From Flectobacillus roseus (GTDB lineage Bacteria > Bacteroidota > Bacteroidia > Cytophagales > Spirosomataceae): a stretch of DNA of 64,000 nucleotides. Numbering within the stretch: the stretch's first letter is position 1; each line of letters opens with the position of its first letter. A program made the position numbers and the translations under genes. Shown piece after piece: positions 44,908 through 53,644 of this stretch. The notes below the pieces were generated by a model that had not been told where the DNA came from, made no database searches, and was given only the letters and a program-made list of their open reading frames with translations. The stretch lies in the NCBI RefSeq assembly GCF_030056665.1, contig NZ_JASHIG010000028.1. One strand, written 5' to 3'.

Positions 44908-45263
44908 TAAAAATCAGTCTAAAAAATGGTCTAGTCACAATACACATTATCAAGTTTCACGCAAACCATATTAGCGAAAATCGCTCTATGTTTCTACTAG
45001 AAGATTGCTTTAGGCTACGAGCGTTAAGCATTAGGCATACAAATAGTAAATTCATTCTGGACATATAGCAATCCTATCGGCTATTTGTCCACGATTATGA
45101 GGATGTAAAGTTTACTAATATAAAAATATAAAGTTCAGGGCAAGATTTTCAAATAAAATGGAGTCATTTATAAGAAAAAGTTGAAAATAACTTTGACACT
45201 GTGCTAAATATTCACTTTACCTTTATTTAATTTTTTGATAATCAACTAAATATCCCAATAACT
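44908..45263. other. Divergent intergenic region (356 bp)
   Basis: It contains a hairpin with 10 of 11 pairs (GGACATATAGC 45059-45069 with GCTATTTGTCC 45080-45090) and, near 45011-45037, words (GCGTTAAGCATTAGGC) resembling those at 1429-1465. No small gene is evident. Confidence 0.5.
45188..45195 (+). promoter_or_regulatory. Candidate -7 element for the VOC gene
   Basis: TAACTTTG matches TAnnTTTG 68 bp before the ATG; no -33 TTG at the usual spacing was seen. Confidence 0.45.
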
Positions 45264-45728
45264 ATGAAATTGTCATATTTGCCTTTATTGGCGTTAGCTT
45301 TTGCTGGAATCGGTACAGAAAGTGCATTTGCACAAGATACACCTAAGGGAATTACCATTTTGTCGTATAACCATGTTGGACTAGCCGTAAAAGACCTGAA
45401 AGTTAGTGCAGCTTTTTATAGAGAAATCATCGGCTTGTCGCCCGTGACAGTTCCAGACAACTTAATTTCTATACGTAGATGGTTTCAGGTAGCGCCAGGG
45501 CAGGAGTTACACCTATTGCTCGGTCGAAAAGACCCTGTGAGTAATAATGACAAAAATGGCGCTCACTTTTCGCTCACCATTCCAAGCAATTCTGCGGATG
45601 GTATTGAGGCATTTTTGAAATCGAAAGAAGTTCCTTACCATCGTCAACAGCGTTTTGACGGTGCCTACCAAATTTACGTAACTGACCCAGATGGTTATGT
45701 GATTGAATTGAATGAACCGAAGAGATAA
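45264..45728 (+). CDS. Exported VOC/glyoxalase-fold protein
   Basis: A 154-residue protein with a signal peptide (cleavage near AFAQ, residue 24) followed by one vicinal-oxygen-chelate domain made of two beta-alpha-beta-beta-beta modules. Candidate metal ligands are His37 (YNHVGLAV), the His in ELHLLLG, the His in AHFSLTI and the Glu in YVIELNEP. VOC members include glyoxalases, dioxygenases and resistance proteins; the short single-domain form and export do not allow a choice. It stands alone. Confidence 0.85.
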   Translation: MKLSYLPLLALAFAGIGTESAFAQDTPKGITILSYNHVGLAVKDLKVSAAFYREIIGLSPVTVPDNLISIRRWFQVAPGQELHLLLGRKDPVSNNDKNGAHFSLTIPSNSADGIEAFLKSKEVPYHRQQRFDGAYQIYVTDPDGYVIELNEPKR

Positions 45729-45866
45729 TTTGGTAATTTGAAAATTTGAAAATTTGAAAATGATGGAATATGCGTAGGGAAAATAATTTCACCCCTCGTA
45801 GAGACGTAATACTTTACATCTCCCAACCAAGTTTAGAATTTGAAAATATTTTTCCACAATATCCTA

Positions 45867-45922
45867 TTTCAAACAAGAAGTCCCATCTGGATATTATTCC
45901 AAATGGGACTTCTTGTTTGAAA
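45867..45922. terminator. Bidirectional terminator between the VOC and head-GIN genes
   Basis: A perfect 20-bp stem (45867-45886 with 45903-45922) contains AAGAAGTCCCAT and its complement. It lies between two convergent genes and has T-rich sequence on both sides. Confidence 0.8.
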
Positions 45923-45958
45923 GCACTTATCAAAAAATATTTAAAGAGGTTTAACAGC

Positions 45959-46669
45959 TTATTCGCTTCTTACTGAAGAGGCACCAGATGCATCGCTACG
46001 CACTGAAGGAGTACCTCTGTAACGAACAGATGAAGCACCACTAGCTTCTACGTTCAAAGTTTTTGAGGCATTTACACGTACGCTTGTAGCACCCGAAACA
46101 TCTAAATCAGCATCTTTCGCCACAAACTCAAGGGCATTGAATTTACTAGCTCCCGAAGCATCTAATTTCATGATACTTCCATTTCCTTTAAGTGTTACGT
46201 TTGATGCACCAGAGATATCAAATAGAAGTTTGTCAACATTTACATTGATTTCCGAAGTAGATGCACCCGAGAATTGTACTTTCAAATATTCTAAGTCATT
46301 GAAACCAGAAATTTTTGATTTTGTTGCGCCTGAGAAATCTAATGCTTTGATGTCTGGTACAACGATGCTGAAATGTACACGTTTACGGTTTTTGTTCCAT
46401 CCCCAGCTACCTTTGTCTTTGTAGCGAGCAATCAGGCGTTTGCCTGATACTTTTACTTCCAAATCTTCTATATCTTCACTTCTTTCAGCCTCTACATGAA
46501 TTTTGAAGGTATTGCCATGCGTTACATCTACCACAAATGCGCTAGACATTTCGATTTCGTTGAATCCTGTATAGTTAAAATCTTTTTGGCTTTGAGCTTG
46601 AGCCAAGTTTGTTCCTAAGAATAAAGCACCAGCCATAAGAGCTTGGCGAAAGTAGGTTTGAAGTTTCAT
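45959..46669 (-). CDS. Exported head-GIN (DUF2807) beta-repeat protein
   Basis: A 236-residue exported protein (signal ending NLAQAQ). After the start of the DUF2807 domain (FNEIEMSSAFVVDVTHG) it is made of repeated beta-turn units with the word SGA(S/T) about every 20 residues (DFSGATKSKISG, QFSGASTSEINV, ISGASNVTL, ASGASKFNAL, VSGATSVRV), consistent with a beta-helix. DUF2807 has no proven function. It follows the PspC gene, which ends in the same kind of domain, after 132 bp with a terminator between, so it may be separately transcribed. Confidence 0.88.
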   Translation of the reverse strand: MKLQTYFRQALMAGALFLGTNLAQAQSQKDFNYTGFNEIEMSSAFVVDVTHGNTFKIHVEAERSEDIEDLEVKVSGKRLIARYKDKGSWGWNKNRKRVHFSIVVPDIKALDFSGATKSKISGFNDLEYLKVQFSGASTSEINVNVDKLLFDISGASNVTLKGNGSIMKLDASGASKFNALEFVAKDADLDVSGATSVRVNASKTLNVEASGASSVRYRGTPSVRSDASGASSVRSE

Positions 46670-46760
46670 AACGTTGATTGATTAAGATTTGTCGATAAGA
46701 TGCAAAGACTGAAAGTAAGGTTGCATGAGTTTTGAAAAAAATCAAAAGTATTTCAAAAAT

Positions 46761-46791
46761 AGAGGCATAACGTGCTTGACATTATGCCTCT
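46761..46791 (-). terminator. Terminator after the PspC/head-GIN gene
   Basis: A 10-bp perfect stem (AGAGGCATAA / TTATGCCTCT) lies 11 bp downstream of the minus-strand stop and is followed on that strand by ATTTTTG. Confidence 0.75.
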
Positions 46792-46801
46792 GTAGGTTGA
46801 T

Positions 46802-49231
46802 CTAATCTCTCTCGGGTTTGATTACACCACTATCTTTTATCGTTTTTTGAAGGTTCGGACTTCCCTTGTAACGAATTTGCGCAACGCCAGAAGCTTTAGC
46901 CTCGAGGCTTTGATTTACATCAACTTCCACATGCGCATTTTCAGTAGCATTGATTTTAGCATTTTCGATATTTAGTTCAAAAGCTTCCAAGTTAGTTAAT
47001 CCAGCAAGCTCGGCAGTAAGATTACCCAGATGACCCGTAGCACGAATTTTATATTGTCCTTTGGTATCTAATTGGAAGTTATCAGCCTGAATATCTTTTA
47101 TTCTAACATTGCCAAAGCCTTTATCAAGATTCAAATAAGAAAGGTTGGGTAATGTAATATGTACCGTCAAGAAGCCCGCTTGTTTACTTGGATTCTTTTG
47201 CGAAATGCTTAATTTTCTTTCTTTTACCTCTGCAACGATGTTTTCCACATCTTTTTGGTCCCCGCCAACTTCTACTTTATAATTTTCTCCAAAATGAATA
47301 TATACTTCAGAAGGAGTTTCTATAGCTGATTGGACTTTGTCGAAGTCTTTGAGCGGGAATTTTTGTACAAAGTCATTAGGTGCGAAATCAGTCTCATCAT
47401 CAGAAGAGTTGCTATCGTTATCATAATTGTTTTCTACAGGGAAACGGTTTAAACATACAAGTTCGCCTTCACGAGTAAATTGCCACAAAGAGCCTTTGAA
47501 TAAATCTTTTTCACCATCGAAGTATCCCCCAGAAATTCTATTCTCGATGAAGGAAGCAAATTCTCTGGTCATGCTAAATGGTTTTTCGTATGGAACATAT
47601 AGTCTCAAACGAACACGCTGAGCACGGAAACGAGCATTTTCGGTAAACTCATATTCTTCGTCGAAGGACAATACAGAATCGATTTTCGAGTAGGTATAAA
47701 GAATTTCTGAAGCATTTCTTTCTGCATCTTTTTTATCAATACCCTTTGCATAATATTCTTTTTCAAGTTTGTAGGCGTCTCCCTCATAGCCTATAATTTC
47801 GAGTGATGGAACAAACTCTACGTGATCAGAAATATGCTTGATTGTGAATAGAGGCGTTTTTTTGCCAAAATCAAGATTAGACGATTGTTGAATATTTGCA
47901 CTTCTAGAAAAGTTTTTAGCATAACTGATTCCTGTATACATGGCACCAAATAAGCCCACAATAAAAATCCCTAACAGACTTTGCCAAACTATCGAGGTAA
48001 AGATATTACGACGAATAATTAAGGAAATCCCTGCAATTCCAACTGCAATAGCAGGAGCAATAGCTGCTAAAAAACCTGCTATAAACATAAAAGGTGAAGC
48101 GTCACGAGCCAAAAAACCTAGAGGTAGGTTGTCACCAATATAGACATTGGCTGTTTCTAGTGCCGTAAACCCAACGAACAATGAGAAAAATAAAGCTACT
48201 ATTATTACTAAAGAGGTGAAAATCATCATACCACCAGCAAAGAATCTAAATGAGATAATCGCAAAGTTTGCTATCGGTCCGAGTGCTTTAAATACCTGCG
48301 ACATCATTCTGAAAGGCAATAGTAATACTTTCGTAAGAGTATCTTCGGGCTTGTTTTCAGTATTTAAAGTACGCTTGATATTACTCTCGATATTCTCCAA
48401 AGTGATGGGTTCACCAGTCATCTGCATTTTATCGGTAATGGTTTTGGCTTCAGGAGCTATTGCCCATAAAATCAAATAAATAACAATACCCGAACCAAAG
48501 GCAAAAATTAGTAAGACAAATACAAAACGTAGCATTCCTAAGTCAAAACCTGTGTAAGAGGCTACTCCGCTTACCACACCCCCCAAGACTTTACCGTCAG
48601 GATTACGATAAAATTTCTTTACAGTGTCGTCTTCTTCCAAGAAAGCATTTGCAGGAAAGGCAATCCATGAGGCGATATACAACACAAAGATTACACCGCT
48701 TAGTGGAGATTCTGTCAATGGACTTAATCCTAAGAAAGTGACTAAGAAAATCAGACGTACCCAAAGGGCGTCAATGCCTAAATAGTGTGCAAAGCCTGCA
48801 CAAACACCACCCAAAAGCTTACGTTGTGTATCGCGATAAAGCTTTTTCGCAGTCTCAAATCTTGGATACTCATATTGTTCAGAAGTAGTAGATTTTTGTT
48901 CAGATTGTGTCGATTGAGCAGTTTGTTGTGCTTTTTCTTCTGTCACTAAATCTTCTTCTTCTTGAATTGCTTCAAAATCAGAAACTGTTCCCATTGAAGC
49001 AATAAGTGAGTCTACATCTTCTAGGGTAATAGCCTGTTTGGCATCACGTTTTTGTTTGTCCCAAAATTTTTCTGCAATACGAGATTCAATGTCTTCGGTA
49101 ATTTCTTTTGAACCTTCATAAGAAGCAAAGTGCGATTGGATAGCCTTGAGATAAAGCCCCAATTTTTCGTATCCATCTTCCTCTATGTGGAAAATAATAC
49201 CTGCTATATTGATAGAAATGGTCTTTTTCAT
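46802..49231 (-). CDS. PspC-domain membrane protein with head-GIN C-terminus
   Basis: About 809 residues from the Met that begins MKKTISINIAGIIFHIEEDG, the usual start of this family; four extra residues precede it in frame. After an N-terminal cytosolic domain come two PspC domains (about residues 125-195, LYRDTQRKLLGGVCAGFAHY; and about 205-275, FYRNPDGKVLGGVVSGVASY), further membrane segments (about 320-450), a long extracytoplasmic region and a DUF2807/head-GIN beta domain at the end (about 640-809). PspC proteins sense or relieve envelope stress. It lies 51 bp after a PadR regulator gene; this PadR-PspC-head-GIN order recurs in Bacteroidota. Confidence 0.9.
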   Translation of the reverse strand: MKKTISINIAGIIFHIEEDGYEKLGLYLKAIQSHFASYEGSKEITEDIESRIAEKFWDKQKRDAKQAITLEDVDSLIASMGTVSDFEAIQEEEDLVTEEKAQQTAQSTQSEQKSTTSEQYEYPRFETAKKLYRDTQRKLLGGVCAGFAHYLGIDALWVRLIFLVTFLGLSPLTESPLSGVIFVLYIASWIAFPANAFLEEDDTVKKFYRNPDGKVLGGVVSGVASYTGFDLGMLRFVFVLLIFAFGSGIVIYLILWAIAPEAKTITDKMQMTGEPITLENIESNIKRTLNTENKPEDTLTKVLLLPFRMMSQVFKALGPIANFAIISFRFFAGGMMIFTSLVIIVALFFSLFVGFTALETANVYIGDNLPLGFLARDASPFMFIAGFLAAIAPAIAVGIAGISLIIRRNIFTSIVWQSLLGIFIVGLFGAMYTGISYAKNFSRSANIQQSSNLDFGKKTPLFTIKHISDHVEFVPSLEIIGYEGDAYKLEKEYYAKGIDKKDAERNASEILYTYSKIDSVLSFDEEYEFTENARFRAQRVRLRLYVPYEKPFSMTREFASFIENRISGGYFDGEKDLFKGSLWQFTREGELVCLNRFPVENNYDNDSNSSDDETDFAPNDFVQKFPLKDFDKVQSAIETPSEVYIHFGENYKVEVGGDQKDVENIVAEVKERKLSISQKNPSKQAGFLTVHITLPNLSYLNLDKGFGNVRIKDIQADNFQLDTKGQYKIRATGHLGNLTAELAGLTNLEAFELNIENAKINATENAHVEVDVNQSLEAKASGVAQIRYKGSPNLQKTIKDSGVIKPERD

Positions 49232-49282
49232 CGGAAAATTCAATTTTTGCTCACGCTGTGTGATGATTGGTTTAAGGTTAAA

Positions 49283-49660
49283 TTAGGCTTGTTCTTCCGT
49301 TTCGGTGTTGCTAGCCTCTTGCTTTTTGTGGTAGCTGTCTAGAATAATTTGAGCAACTGATTCTTGTAATTCTTTCCACGTAGTTTCGAGTTGTTCAAGA
49401 AAAGTTTTACCATTGTCTGTCAAAACATAATACTTACGTGGAGGTCCTGATGACGATTCTACCCATTTATAATCTAATAAGCCAGAATTTTTAAGGCGAG
49501 TCAACAAAGGATAGAGTGTTCCTTCTACGACCATAATCTTGGCAGAGGTTAGTTCTTCGAGCATATCTGAGGCATATACTTCTCCTCTCGATATGATTTG
49601 CAGAATGCAGAATTCCAAAATTCCTTTCCGCATCTGCACTTTGGCATTTTCTAAATCCAT
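49283..49660 (-). CDS. PadR-family transcriptional regulator
   Basis: A 125-residue regulator with an N-terminal winged helix: RKGILEFCILQIISRGEVYA then the recognition region (SDMLEELTSAKIMVVEGTLY, PLLTRLKNSGLL) and the wing (YKWVESSSGPPRKYYVLTDN). The C-terminal helix would dimerise. It probably represses its own operon with the PspC gene; a near-palindromic 21-bp site lies over the -33 element of its promoter. Confidence 0.93.
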   Translation of the reverse strand: MDLENAKVQMRKGILEFCILQIISRGEVYASDMLEELTSAKIMVVEGTLYPLLTRLKNSGLLDYKWVESSSGPPRKYYVLTDNGKTFLEQLETTWKELQESVAQIILDSYHKKQEASNTETEEQA

Positions 49661-49790
49661 AGTTCTTCAATATTTGTTAGCCTAGACTGTTAGCAAAAAG
49701 CAGTAAATTTCTGTCGGTTTGTCCTATCAGTCTACTGCCGTGATTAGTCGATTTACTTGGACAATACCCACTACTGGGTAATCCTTAGTT

Positions 49791-49822
49791 CAAAGATATA
49801 AAAAGGTACTATGCAATGCAAA
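49791..49822 (-). promoter_or_regulatory. Promoter of the padR-pspC operon
   Basis: On the minus strand, TTTG (49822-49819), a 20-bp spacer and TATCTTTG (49798-49791) match the Bacteroidota -33/-7 consensus with normal spacing. The start codon is about 130 bp downstream. A hairpin (taccca-ctac-tgggta, 49765-49780) lies near the expected transcription start. Confidence 0.75.
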
Positions 49823-49826
49823 GTAC
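49806..49826. promoter_or_regulatory. Candidate PadR operator overlapping the -33 element
   Basis: A 21-bp site with arms GTACT and AGTAC around a repeated TGCA core is palindromic at 9 of 10 base pairs. It covers the TTTG -33 element, so binding would block transcription. Assignment to PadR is by position. Confidence 0.6.
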
Positions 49827-49997
49827 TATAAAGATTTTTTTTGTTCAAGCTGGATAAATGGTCAGAAAAAAGGTTGAATGGTAAAATTTAAACCCGAAGA
49901 CCCGTCAGAAGCAGGGCTTATACATATGATGATGGTACAAAGCTACTAATGCATTGATAAACAAGATAAAAGGAGGGAGTAGCTCAAATGGATAATC

Positions 49998-50921
49998 CTA
50001 TATTTCGGCATGAACTACTTGTTTGATCGTAGTAATGGCTCCCAGATTTTTCTTGAATCGAAATAAGTTTTCATTCAAAACCCCATTAATCGATGAAATA
50101 CCTAAGTCCAATAGTTGGAATTGATGTGCTTGGGCATAATCGTATAAATATTTTATCAATAAGATACTGGGACTAAATGCGTTGTAGTCTGGGTCACTCG
50201 CAGGAAGAAAGTAATAGATGGTTTGCTTTGGAATAACCACTACTGCTGTACAAGTTGCAATAATTTGATGGTTATGGTATAATGTAAAAGGGATAAAGCT
50301 TTCAGGAAAGTTTTCAAAAAGGGATAAAAAACCTGTTTTAGTAATGGTCAGGGGAATTTTTTTATCGAATCTTACGCTTTGAATGAAGGCATATTGCTCA
50401 TAAAGATTGTTTGTACTATTGTCGAGGACAAAATCCTCTTTTTCACACTTGCTTAAACGTCGTTTAGCAGCAGGATTGATGATACTAGAAAAAGTAATAT
50501 CAGAAATAATCAAATGTTGGTTGGTCTCTGAAATAGTGTTAACGCCAAAAGAAGCTAATATAGCTTGTAGCCTCGAATAATGAGTTTGATAACAAATAGG
50601 AGCTTGTACACATCGTATTGTATGAATTTGTTGAGTTTTTAACCAACAAAATACCGCTTCAACGAAGGCAAAAAGCTGTTTGTCTGAAAGTTTATTATCA
50701 AAATCAAAGCCTCCGAAACTAGCTGCTAATGGACTAGTTGCTTGTTGGTTTTCAAGCCAGAAATAGGCTAAAGCTTGATATTGAGGATGGTCATAATCCT
50801 GCCACGCAAACCGTACAGCTTGCCTAGCAGACTGCCAACGTAAATGTTCTGGTTGAAAAAATAAAGATAGTGTAAACGAACACTCTTCCTGAGTGGCATA
50901 ATGATTTAATAAGTGTAGCAT
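49998..50921 (-). CDS. GNAT/FemAB-like acyltransferase
   Basis: A 307-residue cytosolic protein. The C-terminal half resembles a GNAT fold: FIPFTLYHNHQIIATCTAVV (beta4), IYYFLPASDPDYNAFSPSIL (acyl-CoA loop region) and LIKYLYDYAQAHQFQLLDLG, followed by FRFKKNLGAITTIKQ. The basic stretch PAAKRRLSKCEKE lies in the middle, as in FemAB-type proteins. The acceptor substrate is unknown. It is a single gene, with no clear partner on either side. Confidence 0.72.
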   Translation of the reverse strand: MLHLLNHYATQEECSFTLSLFFQPEHLRWQSARQAVRFAWQDYDHPQYQALAYFWLENQQATSPLAASFGGFDFDNKLSDKQLFAFVEAVFCWLKTQQIHTIRCVQAPICYQTHYSRLQAILASFGVNTISETNQHLIISDITFSSIINPAAKRRLSKCEKEDFVLDNSTNNLYEQYAFIQSVRFDKKIPLTITKTGFLSLFENFPESFIPFTLYHNHQIIATCTAVVVIPKQTIYYFLPASDPDYNAFSPSILLIKYLYDYAQAHQFQLLDLGISSINGVLNENLFRFKKNLGAITTIKQVVHAEI

Positions 50922-50929
50922 GGGGGAAT

Positions 50930-51042
50930 TTTGAGTGCTGAATTTTGAATGCTGAGTTGTGAGTGATAAATTGTAAGTTGTTGATAGTTAGCGTTTTAAT
51001 TTTTTATTCAAAACTCAAAACTCATCACTCAGAACTCAAATT
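50930..51042. repeat. Inverted repeat built from TGAGTGAT/ATCACTCA words
   Basis: Left words (GAGTGCTGAATTTTGAATGC, TGAGTTGTGAGTGAT) and right words (AAAACTCATCACTCAGAACT) are imperfectly complementary over about 35 bp each. The same words appear at 9157-9200 and 21662-21700. It fills the gap after the hybrid kinase gene. Confidence 0.65.
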
Positions 51043-53386
51043 ACATGATAGCAAACTTACTCAGAACACTTTTGAGTTGCACTGGCGTAAATGGTTTGCT
51101 GAGATAATCGGACATACCGCATTCCAGCGCCTTGTCTTTTTGGGTTACTAATGCACTGGCAGTGAGCGCCACAATTGGCGTATTCTTATTAGGATTTTCG
51201 GTATTGGTGATTTTGATAGTTGCCTCATATCCATCCATAATAGGCATTTGGATATCCATTAAAATCAAATCATATTTTTTGTCGAGGGCTTTCTGACAAG
51301 CTTCAGCACCGTCAAAAGCCATGTCATACTCTATTTTCCATTTTTTAAGTAAGGTCGTGGCGTATTTACGATTCAGTTCGTTGTCTTCTACCAATAGTAT
51401 TTTAAAACCTTCTAGTACAGAGCTAGGCTCAGAGGCTTTTTTCGTTTCAGTCAACGCCAAAGGTTCTTCGATGGCTAGTCCGTTGGATGCAACCGCCTTT
51501 GGTAAACGAAGTGTAAAGAAAAACTTAGTACCTTTTCCTTCAATACTTTCTACCCAGATTGTTCCACCTAAAAACTCTACAATTTGTTTACAAATAGATA
51601 ACCCTAAGCCAGTGCCAGGCGTTTTGATTTTATTTTTGTCATGAATCTGGGTAAACTTGTTAAAAATCAAATCAATTTTATCGGCAGGAATTCCCATACC
51701 TGTGTCAAATACTTGGAACTCAAAAAGGGTATCTTCCTCGCTTCTTTCTAGGATTTTTACTTTGAGTCCAATTTTACCTTTTTCCGTAAACTTATCGGCA
51801 TTACCTAGCAAATTGAAAAGTACTTGGTAGATAAGCGTTTCGTCGCCATGATAAAATTGGTCCATACGCATATCTGCCATAAAGTCTACATCCAATCCCT
51901 TTGGTGTAACCTTCATTTGGAAAGTTTGCTGAATGGTTTTTAATAAGCCTTTTAAGTCAAAATCCTTTGGATGTGCCGTAATTTTTCCAGCATCCATTTT
52001 CGCAAAATCCAATAAATCGGTAATCAAGTTGAGCAAAAACTGCGATGAGTTTTTCAAGATGTCAAAATACTCAACTTGCTGTGTGTTCGGATGTGTATCA
52101 TACAACAAGTGTGTAATACCGATGATAGCATTCAGAGGTGTACGGATTTCATGACTCATCGTTGAAAGAAACTGCTTTTCGGCATTGCGAGCTTCTTCGA
52201 GCGCCTGTTCTGCCAATTTACGATGCGTGATATCTCGGATAATATCTCTTGAGCCTTTGAATTCTCCGTTTTCGATAATCGCCGTTGAGTTGACCTCCAA
52301 GTAACGTACTTCGCCATCACCGCGAATAACCCTTCCTACATAGTTTTTATAAAACCCCTCCGTTAGAAGTTTTTTAAGATGATGATTAGAATGTTCTCTG
52401 TCTTCAGGATGGACTAACCTACCCAAGTCAAAAGTGGTCATCTCGTCTCGATTGATTCCCAAAATATCTAAGAAAGTATCATTCGCCTCTTTGATTGCTC
52501 CTTTTTCTGACAAAATAGCCACACCATCATTCATGTTCATGAAGAGGTCTTGATAGCGCTCTTTTGACTCAAGAATTTGCTGTTTGTATTCAGCAAAACG
52601 CAGTAACAAGGCTTTGGTTTGATAGCCCAAAGCATCTGGATTGTCGAAGTTGAGTGCTTCGGTACTTACACCCATTTCATTACAAAGTACTTCTAAAATA
52701 TCTTTTTGATTGCGAATGGCACGTTTTAGCTGTACGTTTTGCTCTTTGGTTTGATTCAATAAGAGTCTATTTTGAGCAAACTTTTCTAATTGTAATTTAT
52801 AAATAATATCGCCAGCAAAGTATAGAGTTACACTCAGTCCAACCGCCACCAACATAGTGTCCAAAAGGATATGTTCTTTAGGGAAAATGGTTAGATAACT
52901 CAAGAAGAAAAATGCCAAACAGATAATGTTGTAGTAAAGCCTTTCTTTAGCATTGAGCATAAACGAAAGGTTGAAATACGAAATTGCCAAGGCTATCATC
53001 GACAGTTCTGCTCCATAATGTTTTGCCATAAAAGCTGTAACATATTGCATAACAGTCAATGTAAGAACGGCCAAGGTAATCCATGCCTTTAGGCTACTGA
53101 TTTTTTGCGGTTGAGAAATTAACCTAGAAATCTGAGAATGCGCAAGAATAAAAAGTAATTCGATAGACAAGAGTCCTGCCAAATAGCCTGTCCAGCCATT
53201 CGGACTAAGAATATCTTTGAGGGCGATAATATCACTGATGGTCAATAATGGCATCATGATAATACCGATTTTTAAAGCAAAAACAATCGCCCTCGTTTGG
53301 AATGACAAACGGTCTGCTTCAAACTCTTCTAAATCAGAAGGGCTTAAGGTATTAAATTGCCAGTTGGTATATTTTTCTAAAAACAC
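51041..53386 (-). CDS. Membrane hybrid sensor histidine kinase
   Basis: A 781-residue hybrid kinase. Six hydrophobic segments occupy about residues 33-195 with short loops, then a coiled linker (QNRLLLNQTKEQNVQLKRA), a PAS domain (about 280-385), HisKA with phospho-acceptor His412 (LSTMSHEIRTPLNAI), an ATPase domain (N box LLGNADKFTEKGK, G boxes DTGMGIP and GTGLGLSICKQ) and a C-terminal receiver (about 658-778) with phospho-acceptor Asp711 (LILMDIQMP). The signal is unknown; a membrane or hydrophobic cue is likely as periplasmic loops are short. No response regulator gene is adjacent. Confidence 0.93.
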   Translation of the reverse strand: MFLEKYTNWQFNTLSPSDLEEFEADRLSFQTRAIVFALKIGIIMMPLLTISDIIALKDILSPNGWTGYLAGLLSIELLFILAHSQISRLISQPQKISSLKAWITLAVLTLTVMQYVTAFMAKHYGAELSMIALAISYFNLSFMLNAKERLYYNIICLAFFFLSYLTIFPKEHILLDTMLVAVGLSVTLYFAGDIIYKLQLEKFAQNRLLLNQTKEQNVQLKRAIRNQKDILEVLCNEMGVSTEALNFDNPDALGYQTKALLLRFAEYKQQILESKERYQDLFMNMNDGVAILSEKGAIKEANDTFLDILGINRDEMTTFDLGRLVHPEDREHSNHHLKKLLTEGFYKNYVGRVIRGDGEVRYLEVNSTAIIENGEFKGSRDIIRDITHRKLAEQALEEARNAEKQFLSTMSHEIRTPLNAIIGITHLLYDTHPNTQQVEYFDILKNSSQFLLNLITDLLDFAKMDAGKITAHPKDFDLKGLLKTIQQTFQMKVTPKGLDVDFMADMRMDQFYHGDETLIYQVLFNLLGNADKFTEKGKIGLKVKILERSEEDTLFEFQVFDTGMGIPADKIDLIFNKFTQIHDKNKIKTPGTGLGLSICKQIVEFLGGTIWVESIEGKGTKFFFTLRLPKAVASNGLAIEEPLALTETKKASEPSSVLEGFKILLVEDNELNRKYATTLLKKWKIEYDMAFDGAEACQKALDKKYDLILMDIQMPIMDGYEATIKITNTENPNKNTPIVALTASALVTQKDKALECGMSDYLSKPFTPVQLKSVLSKFAIM

Positions 53387-53421
53387 TTTAGTTTAAGGTT
53401 TTAAATAATCGAATCTATCGA

Positions 53422-53429
53422 CAAAGATA
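53422..53429 (-). promoter_or_regulatory. Candidate -7 element for the hybrid kinase
   Basis: The minus strand reads TATCTTTG (TAnnTTTG) 36 bp before the start codon. No -33 TTG at the usual spacing was seen. Confidence 0.5.
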
Positions 53430-53644
53430 ATGAGTTACAAATGATTCGAAATTGTAATCAAAGAATCATTTAAGCGTTTATAAACTTAAAATAACTATAA
53501 CAGAAAATCAAATAGAATCTACTTAGAGCTTAATAATTACGAGGTAATGCTTGTGAATATGTTTATTTTGTTGAGAACTATTGAGTTTTTTTGTAAATTT
53601 CTTTTCAAAAAAATCTATACTAATTTCTAGTTTACACCTACAAC

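Noticed and set aside
49975..49996. tRNA-like D-arm string (GTAGCTCAAATGGATAA)
   Set aside because: No matching acceptor, anticodon or T arms; the next bases are the end of the acyltransferase gene.
9069..51042. CRISPR array among the intergenic repeats
   Set aside because: Repeats are inverted, irregularly spaced and dispersed; there are no uniform spacers and no cas genes.
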